64,000 bases of DNA from Halioxenophilus sp033283405 (GTDB lineage: Bacteria; Pseudomonadota; Gammaproteobacteria; Pseudomonadales; Cellvibrionaceae), in contig NZ_JAWMQR010000001.1 of assembly GCF_033283405.1 (NCBI RefSeq), positions 310,001 to 374,000 of the forward strand. The letters run 5' to 3'. Below the pieces are notes generated by a model, which searched no databases, was not told the DNA's origin, and saw only the letters and a list, made by a program, of their open reading frames with translations. Below are positions 44,456 to 54,678 of the stretch, one piece after another (within the stretch, counting starts at the first letter, position 1; each line of letters begins with the position of its first letter). A program made the translations under genes and the position numbers.

Positions 44456-47400
44456 GTGGAAATCAATTCCGTTATGACCCAGTCGGAAAGCCAGTTTTTG
44501 GAGCGACTAGGGGTCAATATCAAAGAAGAACAAGCTGTAAGTCAGCAGCAGGAGTTCGGTCATTTTACCGAGCTCTACTTTCACCGCTTCCCATTAAATG
44601 AAATTCAGGGGCGCCAATATAAGGATATTTACGGTTTTCTCGCCGGCTGGTGGCAAAGGCTGAAGTGCTACCAGGAGAGTGATTACCGGGTAGTTGTCTA
44701 TAACCCCAACTTGGAAGAGCACGGTTGGTTGTGTAGCCACACGGTTATTCAGGTGCACATTCGCGATATGCCGTTTTTGACTGATTCCATCCGTTTGGAG
44801 TTGAACCGGCGTAATATTCGTGTCCATTTTCTGTACAGTCGTGTATTGCAGGTGGTGCGTGCAGCTAATGGTGCGTTGGTCTCAGTACTGGATCGCAATG
44901 CCGCGGTCACCGAATTGCCTATCGGCCATTATGTGCAAAACGAGGCACTGATCTATTTTGAGATCAACCTGCACTCCAGCAGTAGCGAAATGATGCAGTT
45001 GCGTAATGCGATGGAAGATGTGCTGGTGGATATCTGTGCGGTGGTAGCCGATTACCAACCCATGTGCAGCGAGGCCGAATCCGCCTGCCAAAATTTAAGC
45101 TTGGCCAAGAACAATCCGGCTGCCAATGCTGAGCTGGTGGCTGAATCGCAAGCTTTTTTGCAGTGGCTGGGGCAGGGGCACTTTACATTTCTGGGTTACA
45201 GTGAATTTGAGTTAACCGCACCTGGCAAAAGTAAGAAGCGGGTTTTGCGTGAGTTGACCGACCGGCGGCGTGGTATTTTTCGTCGTTCAGAGGCCGAAAA
45301 GGCGCCTCTGGCCGAGGCTGATTTCAACCAGGGAATGGCCGTCTTCTACCGCGCAGACGACTGCATAGCCTTTACCAAATCCAATAGCCGCTCACGCGTT
45401 CACCGTTCCGCCTATTCCGATTATGTGGTGGTAAAAAAATACAGTGAAACGGGCGAAGTGATCGGCGAGTGCCGCTTTCTGGGCTTGTATACCAGTGCCG
45501 TCTACGAAAATAAGGTGGCCAACATCCCATTGATTCGCGACAAAGTAAAATATGTGATGGAGCAGACGGCCATCGATCCCGATTGCTACGACGGCAAAAC
45601 CCTGTTGCGCATACTGGCCACCTTACCACGCGATGAGATGTTTCAGCTCTCCAAAGAGCAGGTGTTAACGCTCAGTACCGCAGTAGCACAAATTAACGAG
45701 CGGCCGCTGGTGCGGCTGTTTATGCGAGCAGACCCCTATGGCAAGTTCGTTAATTGCCTGGTATTTGTACCGCGCGATATCTTCAGTACCAAAATTCGCC
45801 TACAAATCCAAAACCTGATTGCGGCGGAAATCGACGCAGAGGAGTGTGAATTTAATACCTATTTCTCCGAGTCGATTCTGGCGCGTGCGCATTTGGTGTT
45901 TCGCTTAAAGCCAGGCGGCAGCCCTGAGTTTGATGTTCACGCCATCGAGCAAAAAACCATCGATCTAACCCGTGGCTGGGATGAAAATCTATTCTCCGGC
46001 TTGTTGGAGGCGCTGGGGGAAGAGGTGGGTACCAAGCAGTACCGAAGCTATCAAAATGCCTTCTCGGATGCCTATCGGGAGGCCTATGACGCGCGCGCCG
46101 CGGTAGCGGATATCGCCACTGTTTCGGCGCTCTCTATCGACAACCCGGTGGCGATGAGTTTCTATCAGCCATTGGGCTCCAACCCCAAGGCAATCCGCTT
46201 TAAGGTCTTCCATGCGGGCTCGCCGCTGCACCTCTCCACGGTGGTGCCGATTCTGGAGAATCTCGGTTTGCGGGTGCTGGGTGAATACCCTTACGACATC
46301 GAGCCGGAGGGCGCACCGGTTATCTGGTTGCACGACTTTAACCTGGTGTTTGATGGCAGTGCCAATGTCGATGTCTCCAACACCAAGCGGGTTTTTCAGG
46401 AGGCATTTAAAGCCATTTGGCAGGGGCAAGCGGAAAACGATGCCTTTAATCGCCTGGTATTGGGTGCGCGGCTGAGCTGGCGGGAGGTGGCGATATTGCG
46501 CTCCTACGCACGTTACATGAAGCAGACGGTGTTCAATTTTGGCCAGAGCTACATCGCCGACACCCTGGCCGTACATGTGGATATCACCCGCAACCTGATT
46601 GCCCTGTTTAAGGCGAAATTTGAACCCCGGATTAATCAGTTCAGCAAACTCGACAAGGAGCGCATTGAGCGACTGCAACAGAAGATTGTCGACGCCCTGG
46701 AAAATGTCGATAACCTTAATGATGACCGGATCATCCGCCGCTACCTCGATCTGCTCAAAGGCACCTTGCGCACCAACTATTTCAAGAAGGGGGCAGACGG
46801 CGAACCGCTTGCTTACCTCTCCTTTAAGTTGGCCCCAAGAGAAATTCCAGAGATTCCCGAGCCGCGCCCACTCTACGAAATATTTGTTTACTCCCCCCGC
46901 ATTGAGGGGGTGCATCTGCGTGGCGGTGCCGTGGCCCGGGGTGGCTTGCGTTGGTCTGATCGCCTGCAGGACTACCGTACTGAGGTGCTTGGCCTGGTAA
47001 AAGCCCAGCAGGTAAAAAACGCGGTGATCGTGCCCAGTGGTGCCAAAGGTGGTTTCGTGGTTAAGCAGCCACCGAAAGAGGGCGGCCGCAAAGGGTTACA
47101 GGCCGAAGCCATCGAGTGTTACAAAATCTTTATTCGCGGGCTGCTCGATATTACCGATAACATCATCGATGGCCAGCCGCGGGCCCCAAAGGATGTGGTG
47201 CGCCATGATGGCGCCGACCCCTATCTGGTGGTGGCGGCGGATAAGGGCACGGCCACCTTTTCCGATATCGCCAACCGGATTTCGCTGGAGTACGGCCATT
47301 GGCTGGGCGATGCCTTTGCCTCTGGCGGTAGCCAGGGATATGACCATAAAGGCATGGGTATTACCGCCCGCGGTGCCTGGGTTTCCGTGCAGCGTCATTT

Positions 47401-49420
47401 CCGTGAGCAGGGTATCGATATTCAGCAGCAGGATTTTTCCGTGGTTGGCATTGGCGATATGAGTGGTGATGTTTTCGGCAATGGCATGCTGCTGTCGGAG
47501 CACATCTGTCTGGTGGCTGCCTTTAACCACCTCTCCATTTTTATCGACCCGAACCCCGATGCCGCAGCCAGCTTTACGGAGCGTCAGCGGCTGTTTCAAA
47601 ACCCGCAATTGAATTGGGAGGACTACAATCGCGAGCTCATCTCCGGTGGTGGCGGTGTCTTCTCTCGCGACCTGAAGAGCATTGTCATCACGCCAGAGAT
47701 GAAAGAGCGCTTCCAAATTGAAGAGCCCCGATTGGCACCAAACGATTTGATCAACCGGCTGCTTAAGTCGCCGGTTGATCTGATCTGGAACGGGGGTATT
47801 GGCACCTACGTAAAATCGTCCAGGGAGATTAACGGCGACGTTGGTGACAAAACCAACGATACCCTGCGTGTCGATGGTAACGAGCTGCGTTGCCGTGTGT
47901 TCGGCGAGGGTGGCAACCTGGGGATGACGCAGCTGGGCCGGGTGGAGTACTGCCTAAACGGTGGTGCCTGTAATACCGACTTTATCGATAACGCCGCCGG
48001 CGTCGACTGTTCCGACCACGAGGTCAATATCAAAATTTTGATCGATAAATTGGTGGCCCAGGGCGATATGACCGACAAGCAGCGCAACAAGTTGCTGGTT
48101 GATATGACCGAGTCGGTTGCCGAGCTGGTGCTGGCCAACAATTATCAACAAACTCAAGCTATCAGCCTGGCTCATCACAGCGGCCTGGAACGGTTTGCTG
48201 AATACCGCCGGCTGATCGCGCAGCTGGAGAGCCAGGGCCGTCTGAAACGTAAACTGGAGTTCCTGCCCGACGAAGAGGGGCTGCTCGAGCGGCACAGCCA
48301 CCAGAAGGGACTGACCCGTCCGGAGCTGTCGGTGTTGATCTCCTACGTGAAGGTGATGCTTAAGGAGTTGTTTGCCGCGGACGACATTGTTGCCGACCCC
48401 TATATCTGTCGAATGGTTGAGAGCGCGTTTCCTGCGCTGTTGAAAAAGAACTTCCTGAAAGAGATTCAACAACACATTCTGCGCAAAGAGATTATTGCCA
48501 CTCAGTTGGCCAATGACATGGTTAACAATGGTGGTATTACTTTTTACCATCGTCTGTTTGAAACCACCGGCGCACCGGCAACCAATATCGCACGCGCCTA
48601 TGTCACAGCCCGGGATGTCTTTTCGATGCCTGATTTTCGTTCCGAAATTGAACAGTTGGATCTGAAACAGGGCGCCGAGCTACAGATGCAGGAGTTGAAC
48701 AAGCTGGTGCGGCGGGTAAGACGCGGCACCCGCTGGTTTTTGCGCAACCGGCGCTCGCAGTTGAACCCGGTGGCAGAGGTACCCCATTTCAATCGCTCAT
48801 TAGCTGAGCTGGCCAAGATAATGCCGGAAGTTTTACAGGGTGAAGAGCGTGCGACCTGGCAATGCCGCTACCAGGAGAGTATCGAGCTCGGCTTTTCGGC
48901 GCTTTATGCCGGCGCCAATGCCTTGCCTTCGCACCTCTACTCCGGATTGGGAGCTGTCGAAGCGGCACGGGAGAGCAAAGGTGATCTGCGTCAGGTGGCT
49001 CAGATCTTCTTCTTTTTGAGCGACCGTTTAGGGCTGAATTGGTTTGCCCGGCAGATTTCCGATGTCTCGGTGGAAAACTACTGGCAGGCCATGGCCCGGG
49101 AGTCGTTCCTGGATGATATGGAGTCCCAGATCCGTTCGCTTACCGTCTCGTTCGTGCGGTTGAAACCGGAGACGATGGACCTGGACGAAACCTACAGCCG
49201 TTGGATGCAGCAGCACAAAGAGATGTACGACCGCTGGTCAACCATGATGCTGGAGTTGCAAAGCAGTAGTGTCTCTGACTTCGCCATGTTTTCGGTGGCC
49301 ATGCGCGAACTGTTCGATTTAGCGCAGGCTACCAGCTTCTGCGACAATTTGTGTGATGTCTCCACCGAATGCACTGGTGGCCAAGCCAGCGTGGGGATTG
49401 AATCGAGCAGGGCTTCTTAG
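44456..49420 (+). CDS. gdhB: large NAD-dependent glutamate dehydrogenase
   Basis: A 1654-aa enzyme of the L_180-type NAD-glutamate dehydrogenases, converting glutamate to 2-oxoglutarate and ammonium in the cytoplasm. I use GTG 44456 because GAGAGG lies 7-13 bases upstream; ATG 44474 is an alternative. The first ~700 residues form ACT-like regulatory domains. The catalytic core begins near residue 820 with GGLRWSDRLQDYRTEVLGLV and KNAVIVPSGAKGGFV; its NAD-binding region reads SVVGIGDMSGDVFGNGMLLS. A helical C-terminal region completes the length expected for this class. It is translationally close to the DUF2835 gene (6 bp). The symbol follows Pseudomonas usage. Confidence 0.94.
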   Translation: MEINSVMTQSESQFLERLGVNIKEEQAVSQQQEFGHFTELYFHRFPLNEIQGRQYKDIYGFLAGWWQRLKCYQESDYRVVVYNPNLEEHGWLCSHTVIQVHIRDMPFLTDSIRLELNRRNIRVHFLYSRVLQVVRAANGALVSVLDRNAAVTELPIGHYVQNEALIYFEINLHSSSSEMMQLRNAMEDVLVDICAVVADYQPMCSEAESACQNLSLAKNNPAANAELVAESQAFLQWLGQGHFTFLGYSEFELTAPGKSKKRVLRELTDRRRGIFRRSEAEKAPLAEADFNQGMAVFYRADDCIAFTKSNSRSRVHRSAYSDYVVVKKYSETGEVIGECRFLGLYTSAVYENKVANIPLIRDKVKYVMEQTAIDPDCYDGKTLLRILATLPRDEMFQLSKEQVLTLSTAVAQINERPLVRLFMRADPYGKFVNCLVFVPRDIFSTKIRLQIQNLIAAEIDAEECEFNTYFSESILARAHLVFRLKPGGSPEFDVHAIEQKTIDLTRGWDENLFSGLLEALGEEVGTKQYRSYQNAFSDAYREAYDARAAVADIATVSALSIDNPVAMSFYQPLGSNPKAIRFKVFHAGSPLHLSTVVPILENLGLRVLGEYPYDIEPEGAPVIWLHDFNLVFDGSANVDVSNTKRVFQEAFKAIWQGQAENDAFNRLVLGARLSWREVAILRSYARYMKQTVFNFGQSYIADTLAVHVDITRNLIALFKAKFEPRINQFSKLDKERIERLQQKIVDALENVDNLNDDRIIRRYLDLLKGTLRTNYFKKGADGEPLAYLSFKLAPREIPEIPEPRPLYEIFVYSPRIEGVHLRGGAVARGGLRWSDRLQDYRTEVLGLVKAQQVKNAVIVPSGAKGGFVVKQPPKEGGRKGLQAEAIECYKIFIRGLLDITDNIIDGQPRAPKDVVRHDGADPYLVVAADKGTATFSDIANRISLEYGHWLGDAFASGGSQGYDHKGMGITARGAWVSVQRHFREQGIDIQQQDFSVVGIGDMSGDVFGNGMLLSEHICLVAAFNHLSIFIDPNPDAAASFTERQRLFQNPQLNWEDYNRELISGGGGVFSRDLKSIVITPEMKERFQIEEPRLAPNDLINRLLKSPVDLIWNGGIGTYVKSSREINGDVGDKTNDTLRVDGNELRCRVFGEGGNLGMTQLGRVEYCLNGGACNTDFIDNAAGVDCSDHEVNIKILIDKLVAQGDMTDKQRNKLLVDMTESVAELVLANNYQQTQAISLAHHSGLERFAEYRRLIAQLESQGRLKRKLEFLPDEEGLLERHSHQKGLTRPELSVLISYVKVMLKELFAADDIVADPYICRMVESAFPALLKKNFLKEIQQHILRKEIIATQLANDMVNNGGITFYHRLFETTGAPATNIARAYVTARDVFSMPDFRSEIEQLDLKQGAELQMQELNKLVRRVRRGTRWFLRNRRSQLNPVAEVPHFNRSLAELAKIMPEVLQGEERATWQCRYQESIELGFSALYAGANALPSHLYSGLGAVEAARESKGDLRQVAQIFFFLSDRLGLNWFARQISDVSVENYWQAMARESFLDDMESQIRSLTVSFVRLKPETMDLDETYSRWMQQHKEMYDRWSTMMLELQSSSVSDFAMFSVAMRELFDLAQATSFCDNLCDVSTECTGGQASVGIESSRAS

Positions 49421-49426
49421 ACTGTT

Positions 49427-49660
49427 ATGTCCAACTTTATTGAGGTTTCCATCGCCATCAGCCGGGAGGAGTTGCTTATACTCTACCGGCGTGGCAGTGC
49501 CGTGGTTAATGCTCGGGCTCTGGACGGCCGGCGGGTGCAGTTTCCCGCCACCGCCTTGCGGCCCTGGGTGGATCACTGGGGTGTACGAGGAAATTTTCGG
49601 ATTTACTTTGATCAGAATAACCGCTTGAGTAGAATTGAGCCCGCCAACAGTCGCGGCTAG
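49427..49660 (+). CDS. DUF2835 family protein
   Basis: A 77-aa small protein: FIEVSIAISREELLILYRRG, VNARALDGRRVQFPATALRP, and NFRIYFDQNNRLSRIE near the end, matching DUF2835 (the pattern 'GrriqfPa..lrpFvt..Gv.G.F.l..d...k...l'). It has no signal peptide. The function is unknown. It begins 6 bp after the glutamate dehydrogenase stop and is probably co-transcribed. Confidence 0.85.
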   Translation: MSNFIEVSIAISREELLILYRRGSAVVNARALDGRRVQFPATALRPWVDHWGVRGNFRIYFDQNNRLSRIEPANSRG

Positions 49661-49705
49661 CGATGGCGCTATGCCCCGATCATTTCCCCGCCAGTCAGGT
49701 TATCT

Positions 49706-50722
49706 ATGTATCAGCTAATACGAAATCTTCTCTTCCGCCTGGATCCAGAGCTCTCACACGAATTTAGTCTCGATTGGATTGGAGCGCTCTACCGCCTTGG
49801 AATTCTGCCAGTCGTTGCACCGAAAGTGGTGGATAACCCTGTTGAAGTGATGGGATTATCTTTCGCGAACCCCGTTGGCCTGGCAGCAGGCCTGGATAAA
49901 AACGCCGATTACTACAATGCCCTGGGCTGCTTGGGTTTTGGCTTTGTTGAGGTGGGTACCGTGACTCCGCTAGCGCAGCCAGGTAATGACCAGCCGCGGC
50001 TGTTCCGCTTGCCGGAAAAACAGGCAATTATCAATCGCATGGGGTTTAACAATCTGGGCGTTGAGCACCTTGTTGAGCGGGTAAAACAGCGGAAATACAC
50101 CGGTGTCCTCGGTATCAATATTGGTAAGAACAAGGTCACCCCGGAAGAGAGTGCTCTGGATGATTATTTAATCGCCTTGCGCGCGGTTTTTCCCTATGCC
50201 GATTACGTTACGGTAAATATCTCCTCTCCCAATACGCCCGGTTTGCGCAATCTGCAATTCGGTGAGACTTTATCTAACCTGTTGCGTGGTATTCATGAGC
50301 AGCGTCTGGCATTAAGCGAGGAACACCAACGGCAGGTGCCCATCGCTGTAAAAATTGCGCCTGACATGTCTGAGGAAGAGATTAAACAGGTGGCCGAAAC
50401 CATCGCCGAGCAGAAAATGGATGCCATCATTGCCACCAATACCACTTTGGATAAATCTTCTGTTGAACAGCTGGAATTTGGTAGCGAAGCCGGTGGCTTA
50501 TCCGGCCTGCCGGTGCGGGATAAATCGACACAGGTTATCAAAACAATAAATGCCGTATTGGGCGATGCCTTGCCGATTATTGGTGTGGGTGGCATCTTCT
50601 CGGCCGACGATGCGCTTGAGAAGCTAGAGGCCGGCGCCAGCCTGGTGCAAATCTACACCGGGTTTATCTATCAGGGACCAGGCTTAATTGCAGAAATAAA
50701 TCGGGCCCTTCAGAATCGTTAA
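49706..50722 (+). CDS. pyrD: dihydroorotate dehydrogenase (quinone), class 2
   Basis: The fourth enzyme of pyrimidine synthesis, 338 aa, oxidising dihydroorotate to orotate with transfer of electrons to quinone at the inner membrane. The N-terminal helix YQLIRNLLFRLDPELSHEF is the membrane-association segment. FMN and substrate motifs are NPVGLAAGLDKNADYYNALG and GFVEVGTVTPLAQPGN; the catalytic Ser segment is VNISSPNTPGLRNLQ; the FMN-phosphate site is IIGVGGIFSADDA...GASLVQIYTGF. It is followed by a terminator and by rmf on the other strand. Confidence 0.96.
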   Translation: MYQLIRNLLFRLDPELSHEFSLDWIGALYRLGILPVVAPKVVDNPVEVMGLSFANPVGLAAGLDKNADYYNALGCLGFGFVEVGTVTPLAQPGNDQPRLFRLPEKQAIINRMGFNNLGVEHLVERVKQRKYTGVLGINIGKNKVTPEESALDDYLIALRAVFPYADYVTVNISSPNTPGLRNLQFGETLSNLLRGIHEQRLALSEEHQRQVPIAVKIAPDMSEEEIKQVAETIAEQKMDAIIATNTTLDKSSVEQLEFGSEAGGLSGLPVRDKSTQVIKTINAVLGDALPIIGVGGIFSADDALEKLEAGASLVQIYTGFIYQGPGLIAEINRALQNR

Positions 50723-50848
50723 ACGGTTCGATGTTTTGTCTTCAAATAATAAAGATATGAATGCTGTGGTTTTTATCGCCCCGGGTTTAACTGCCCTGAA
50801 TTTAATTGCAAAGCCGAGCAAGTAATAAGGCAGGGGGTTGTGCGAGGC

Positions 50849-50885
50849 AAGCCGCATTGCCACTGGTTGTGACAATGCGGCTTTT
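50849..50885 (+). terminator. intrinsic terminator downstream of pyrD
   Basis: A perfect 11-bp stem, AAGCCGCATTG / CAATGCGGCTT (50849-50859, 50873-50883) with a 13-nt loop, ends in TTTT. It is 127 bp after the pyrD stop and could also serve rmf readthrough from the right. Confidence 0.75.
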
Positions 50886-51008
50886 CGCACTAGGCTTCGT
50901 TGGAAGCCGTCAATGACTAAACACCGGGTGTTTAGTAGCTTGGAAAGCTATTGGCCGGATCTTAGGCCTTACGTAGTGACTGATAAATGGATTAAAAGAG
51001 GTATCCGA

Positions 51009-51212
51009 TTAGAAATTTGTGAGTTTTTGAGTGGATGCGAAGCGGTTAAAACCGTTCCATTGATCTTTGCGTCCTTCACGCCAGCCGTTGAGCCAATCAA
51101 ACCGAGTTTTAATGGTTTCGTGCGGGCATGTGCTACGTGATCGCCCTTCAAAACCAGCCATATATCCTTTGCTGAAAGCCCGTTCAGATGGATTGCGCTT
51201 CTGACGTTTCAT
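51009..51212 (-). CDS. rmf: ribosome modulation factor
   Basis: A 67-aa basic protein starting MKRQKRNPSERAFSKGYMAG, with GRSRSTCPHETIKTRFDWLN and GWREG, an unmistakable match to Rmf. It dimerises 70S ribosomes into inactive 100S particles in stationary phase. It is about a dozen residues longer at the C-terminus than the 55-aa E. coli protein. AGAGGT lies about 10 bases before the ATG. It lies between pyrD and rlmKL. Confidence 0.95.
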   Translation of the reverse strand: MKRQKRNPSERAFSKGYMAGFEGRSRSTCPHETIKTRFDWLNGWREGRKDQWNGFNRFASTQKLTNF

Positions 51213-51581
51213 GGTTTAGCGTACCTCTTTGTTGGTATTTTTCGATGATATTTGCTAACCAGCACCGTGCACCCCTTTTTTGGCCCAGGTACTCATAGCG
51301 GCAGTTAAAAACGCTATGATTACGGGGTTGCTTCAGGAGCCGGAAGGTCAGTAGACCAAAATTGATAAGTGGTTTGAACGATCGAATATTTCTAAAAGAT
51401 GACGACAATATGACGTAAAAGTATATTTTTCCTTACGTTTTGTGCTTAATAGCCGCGGGGCGGGGGTTGAGCCGGTTTATGAACGCTAATTCTAATAGAT
51501 CCCGCAGTTTTAATAATGAATCGATCCACTACTTTTTTGATTTCGATCTCATTCCCTAATTGAATTTAAAGAAGAACTTAT
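51213..51581. promoter_or_regulatory. divergent region, rmf / rlmKL
   Basis: About 370 AT-rich bp with the start regions of both genes. rmf is typically growth-phase and ppGpp controlled, so its promoter should lie here. I do not see an unambiguous hexamer pair. Confidence 0.4.
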
Positions 51582-53741
51582 ATGCATGAATTTTTTTCCA
51601 CCTGCCCTAAAGGGCTGGAACCGCTACTGCAACAGGAGGTTGTTAGCCTGGGTGGGGAGTTTCAACGTGAAACCGTAGGTGGCGTCTGGTTTTTGGCGAG
51701 CCTGGCGGTGAGCTATCGCGTTTGTCTCTGGTCCCGCATTGCCAATAAGGTCTATCTGCCGCTGGCGGTCAAGCCGGTTACTACGGCGGAGCAGCTCTAT
51801 GAGGTAGTGGCCGATATCCCCTGGGAGGACCACATCAACCCCTCAGGTTCCCTCTGGATCGATTTTCGGGGCACCAACAAATATCTGCGTGATACCCAAT
51901 TTGGTGCTCTTAAGGCGAAGGATGCCCTGGTCGACCGTATTCGCAGCCGCTTTGGCGAGCGTCCCTCCGTAGCTAAACAGAATCCCGACCTCACGCTCAG
52001 CCTGCGCCTGGCAAAAGGGCAGCTGACAGTACTGCTCGATCTGTGTGGCGAGAGCCTGCACCGCCGGGGTTATCGAATGGAGCAGGGGGCGGCACCGCTG
52101 AAAGAGAACCTCGCAGCCGGTATTCTCTATCGGTGCGAGTGGCCGGCTTTAGCCAAGCAGGGGGCACCGCTGCTCGACCCTATGTGTGGCTCTGGCACTT
52201 TGCTGATTGAAGCCGCATTGATGGCGGCCGACATAGCCCCGGGCTTACAACGCTCGTCATTTGCCTTTGAACGCTGGCTCAACCACCAAAATGATATCTG
52301 GCTGGAACTGCGCGAAGAGGCGTTTGCCCGGGTAGACAAAAATAAGATAGGGGAGATTCGCGGTTACGATATTCACCGCGGAGTATTAGATGCTGCCGAG
52401 CACAACATTGAAGACGCGGGCCTTGCAGGTTACGTGCGCGTTTCTGCCAAGCCCGTTAATGAATTCAAAAAACCCACTCACCGCGATATAGGCTGCGGCC
52501 TGATTGTCACCAATCCGCCCTATGGTGAACGTCTGGGTGATGTGCAGGCGTTGACCACGCTCTACAGTGATCTTGGCCGCTCGCTGCGTGAAGAGTTTGT
52601 TGGCTGGCAGGCCGGTGTGTTTACCGGCAACCCCGACCTGGGCAAATTCATGGGTCTGCGTAGCCACAAAAAATACAAACTCTTTAATGGCAGCCTGCCG
52701 GCGGAGCTATTGCTCTTTAATGTGCAGCCCGAGCAGTTTGTGAATGCTCCACCCCCCGAAGCCATCCTGACCAGACCCAGCGATCCCTATAAGGTGACTG
52801 AGGGTGCCCGGATGGTAATGAACCGACTGCAAAAAAATCTCAAGCAGTTAAGCAAATGGGTGAAGGCTAATAATATTGAGTGCTATCGACTCTACGATGC
52901 TGATATGCCTGAATACTCCGCTGCTGTGGATCTGTACGGCGAGTATATACACATACAGGAGTACCAGGCACCTAAGTCTGTGGATGAGAAGCGGGCCGCG
53001 GAGCGGTTTCACGACCTGGTGGCGGCGGTTAAGCAGGTATTACAACCGGACCTGGATAAAATCAGTATCAAGCAGCGCCGTCGTAACAAGGGTAAGCAAC
53101 AATATGAGCGGGCCGAACAGGCCAGCCATCGAACGCTGGTAATGCGGGAGGGCGATGCACAACTGGAAGTGAACTTGTGGGATTACCTCGATACAGGCCT
53201 GTTTTTGGATCATCGCCCGGTGCGCAAGTTGATTGCCGAGCAGGCGCTCAATAAAAAGTTTTTAAATCTCTTCTGTTATACCGCGACGGCCAGTGTGCAG
53301 GCGGCTTTGGGCGGTGCCCGCGAAACGGTCAGTGTCGATATGTCGCATACTTACCTGGAGTGGGCCAAACGCAACTTCGCCAAAAATAATTTGCGCAGTA
53401 ACAAACACCGTTTTGAACAAGCCGATTGTATCGAGTGGTTACAACGTTGCCGGGAGGGGTTTGATCTGATTTTGTTGGATCCGCCCACCTTTTCCAACTC
53501 CAAGCGCATGCAGGGTGTATTGGATATTCAGCGTGATCATCCGGCACTAATCAAACGCTGCATGGAGCTGTTAACGGCCGACGGACTGTTGATATTTTCC
53601 AATAATTTGCGCTCTTTTAAGCTGGATAATACGCTGGCGGAGGCTTATAAAGTGGTGGATTATCACGAGCAGTCTATCGATCCGGATTTTAAACGTAACC
53701 AAAAAATACATCAGTGCTGGTTGCTACAACATAAGCGTTAA
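51582..53741 (+). CDS. rlmKL: bifunctional 23S rRNA methyltransferase RlmKL
   Basis: A 719-aa fusion that methylates G2445 (RlmL, N-terminal) and G2069 (RlmK, C-terminal) of 23S rRNA. The RlmL half has a THUMP region, then LLDPMCGSGTLLIEAALMAA and VTNPPYGERLGD. The RlmK half begins around residue 400 and has FLNLFCYTATASVQAALGGA, then SVDMSHTYLEWAKRNFAKNN and DLILLDPPTFSNSKRM. Full length and intact. Confidence 0.95.
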   Translation: MHEFFSTCPKGLEPLLQQEVVSLGGEFQRETVGGVWFLASLAVSYRVCLWSRIANKVYLPLAVKPVTTAEQLYEVVADIPWEDHINPSGSLWIDFRGTNKYLRDTQFGALKAKDALVDRIRSRFGERPSVAKQNPDLTLSLRLAKGQLTVLLDLCGESLHRRGYRMEQGAAPLKENLAAGILYRCEWPALAKQGAPLLDPMCGSGTLLIEAALMAADIAPGLQRSSFAFERWLNHQNDIWLELREEAFARVDKNKIGEIRGYDIHRGVLDAAEHNIEDAGLAGYVRVSAKPVNEFKKPTHRDIGCGLIVTNPPYGERLGDVQALTTLYSDLGRSLREEFVGWQAGVFTGNPDLGKFMGLRSHKKYKLFNGSLPAELLLFNVQPEQFVNAPPPEAILTRPSDPYKVTEGARMVMNRLQKNLKQLSKWVKANNIECYRLYDADMPEYSAAVDLYGEYIHIQEYQAPKSVDEKRAAERFHDLVAAVKQVLQPDLDKISIKQRRRNKGKQQYERAEQASHRTLVMREGDAQLEVNLWDYLDTGLFLDHRPVRKLIAEQALNKKFLNLFCYTATASVQAALGGARETVSVDMSHTYLEWAKRNFAKNNLRSNKHRFEQADCIEWLQRCREGFDLILLDPPTFSNSKRMQGVLDIQRDHPALIKRCMELLTADGLLIFSNNLRSFKLDNTLAEAYKVVDYHEQSIDPDFKRNQKIHQCWLLQHKR

Positions 53742-53765
53742 TGTTCACGTAAGGGAGCGGGCGCT

Positions 53766-54647
53766 ATGAAATTGGTTTTTCAGGTAAACGAACCCGTAGC
53801 GCTCTCTGTGCGCCGCATCCACCGGCAACTACTGCGCAAAACGGTAGCTCTGCTGCAGTCCCCGACGCCACCGGCAGATGCAGTCCACTCGGCAAGGAAA
53901 AACATTAAACGCCTGCGGGCGCTGTTGCGGTTGGTTCGCACCGGTTTGGGGGAGTCGGCCTTTCACCAGGCCAACAGCCTGCTACGCGATGTCAACCGCT
54001 CGCTGTGCGATCTGCGGGATGAGCAGGCGTTGTGGGAGACCCACGCGCGTCTGGTAAAGCACCGCAAAAAGAGTTGCCAAGAATCCTGCCTGCAAGCGAT
54101 GGCTGCGCTATTGCAACAGAAGTCGGGCCAACAGCAGTCGCTTACGGGTTGTCCACAGGCCATCCCGGCAGCGGCCGCACAGCAACTCAGCCTCTGCCTG
54201 TTAACGCCATTACCGCTCAATTTTACCCGGCAGAACGATGCCGTGTTGGGCATCTGCGAAAGTTACCAACTGAGCCGTAATCTCTACCGGCAATGTAAGC
54301 ACTCGCACGATGTTAAGTTGATGCACGCCTGGCGCAAGCGGGTAAAGGATTTTGTTTATCAGGCGCAGTATCTGGCGGCGCTCTATCCTGCTGTACTGCC
54401 ACCGTGGCTCGATTGCCAAACCCAGTTGGCCGATCTATTAGGTGAGTATCAGGACCTATCCACGCTAACCGATTGGCTAGCTCAGAATCGCAGCCTGTCT
54501 AAAAAAGGTGAAAAGTCGCTTTATCGGGCAATGATAACGCTGATTGAAAAGGAGCAGGCCACCCTTAAAAAGTCTGCGCTTAAGCTCGGTGATAAGCTGT
54601 TTCGCAAAAAGCCGGCCGAGATCTATCAATCCCTGGCTGAACAGTAA
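53766..54647 (+). CDS. CHAD domain protein
   Basis: A 293-aa helical protein with the conserved-histidine CHAD fold, which binds polyphosphate. Typical segments are VHSARKNIKRLRALLRLVRT near residue 41, DLRDEQALWETHARLVKHRK, and LMHAWRKRVKDFVYQAQYLA near residue 180, each with His and basic residues. It lies 31 bp before a CYTH-domain gene; in E. coli YgiF and many others CYTH and CHAD are fused in one protein, so this pair may be a split version acting on polyphosphate/triphosphate. Confidence 0.87.
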   Translation: MKLVFQVNEPVALSVRRIHRQLLRKTVALLQSPTPPADAVHSARKNIKRLRALLRLVRTGLGESAFHQANSLLRDVNRSLCDLRDEQALWETHARLVKHRKKSCQESCLQAMAALLQQKSGQQQSLTGCPQAIPAAAAQQLSLCLLTPLPLNFTRQNDAVLGICESYQLSRNLYRQCKHSHDVKLMHAWRKRVKDFVYQAQYLAALYPAVLPPWLDCQTQLADLLGEYQDLSTLTDWLAQNRSLSKKGEKSLYRAMITLIEKEQATLKKSALKLGDKLFRKKPAEIYQSLAEQ

Positions 54648-54678
54648 TGTTTACTCCCCACTGCTTGGAGCTGATCGT

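Noticed and set aside
50838..51140. 100-codon frame on the plus strand between pyrD and rlmKL
   Set aside because: It runs antisense to rmf and through the pyrD terminator hairpin.
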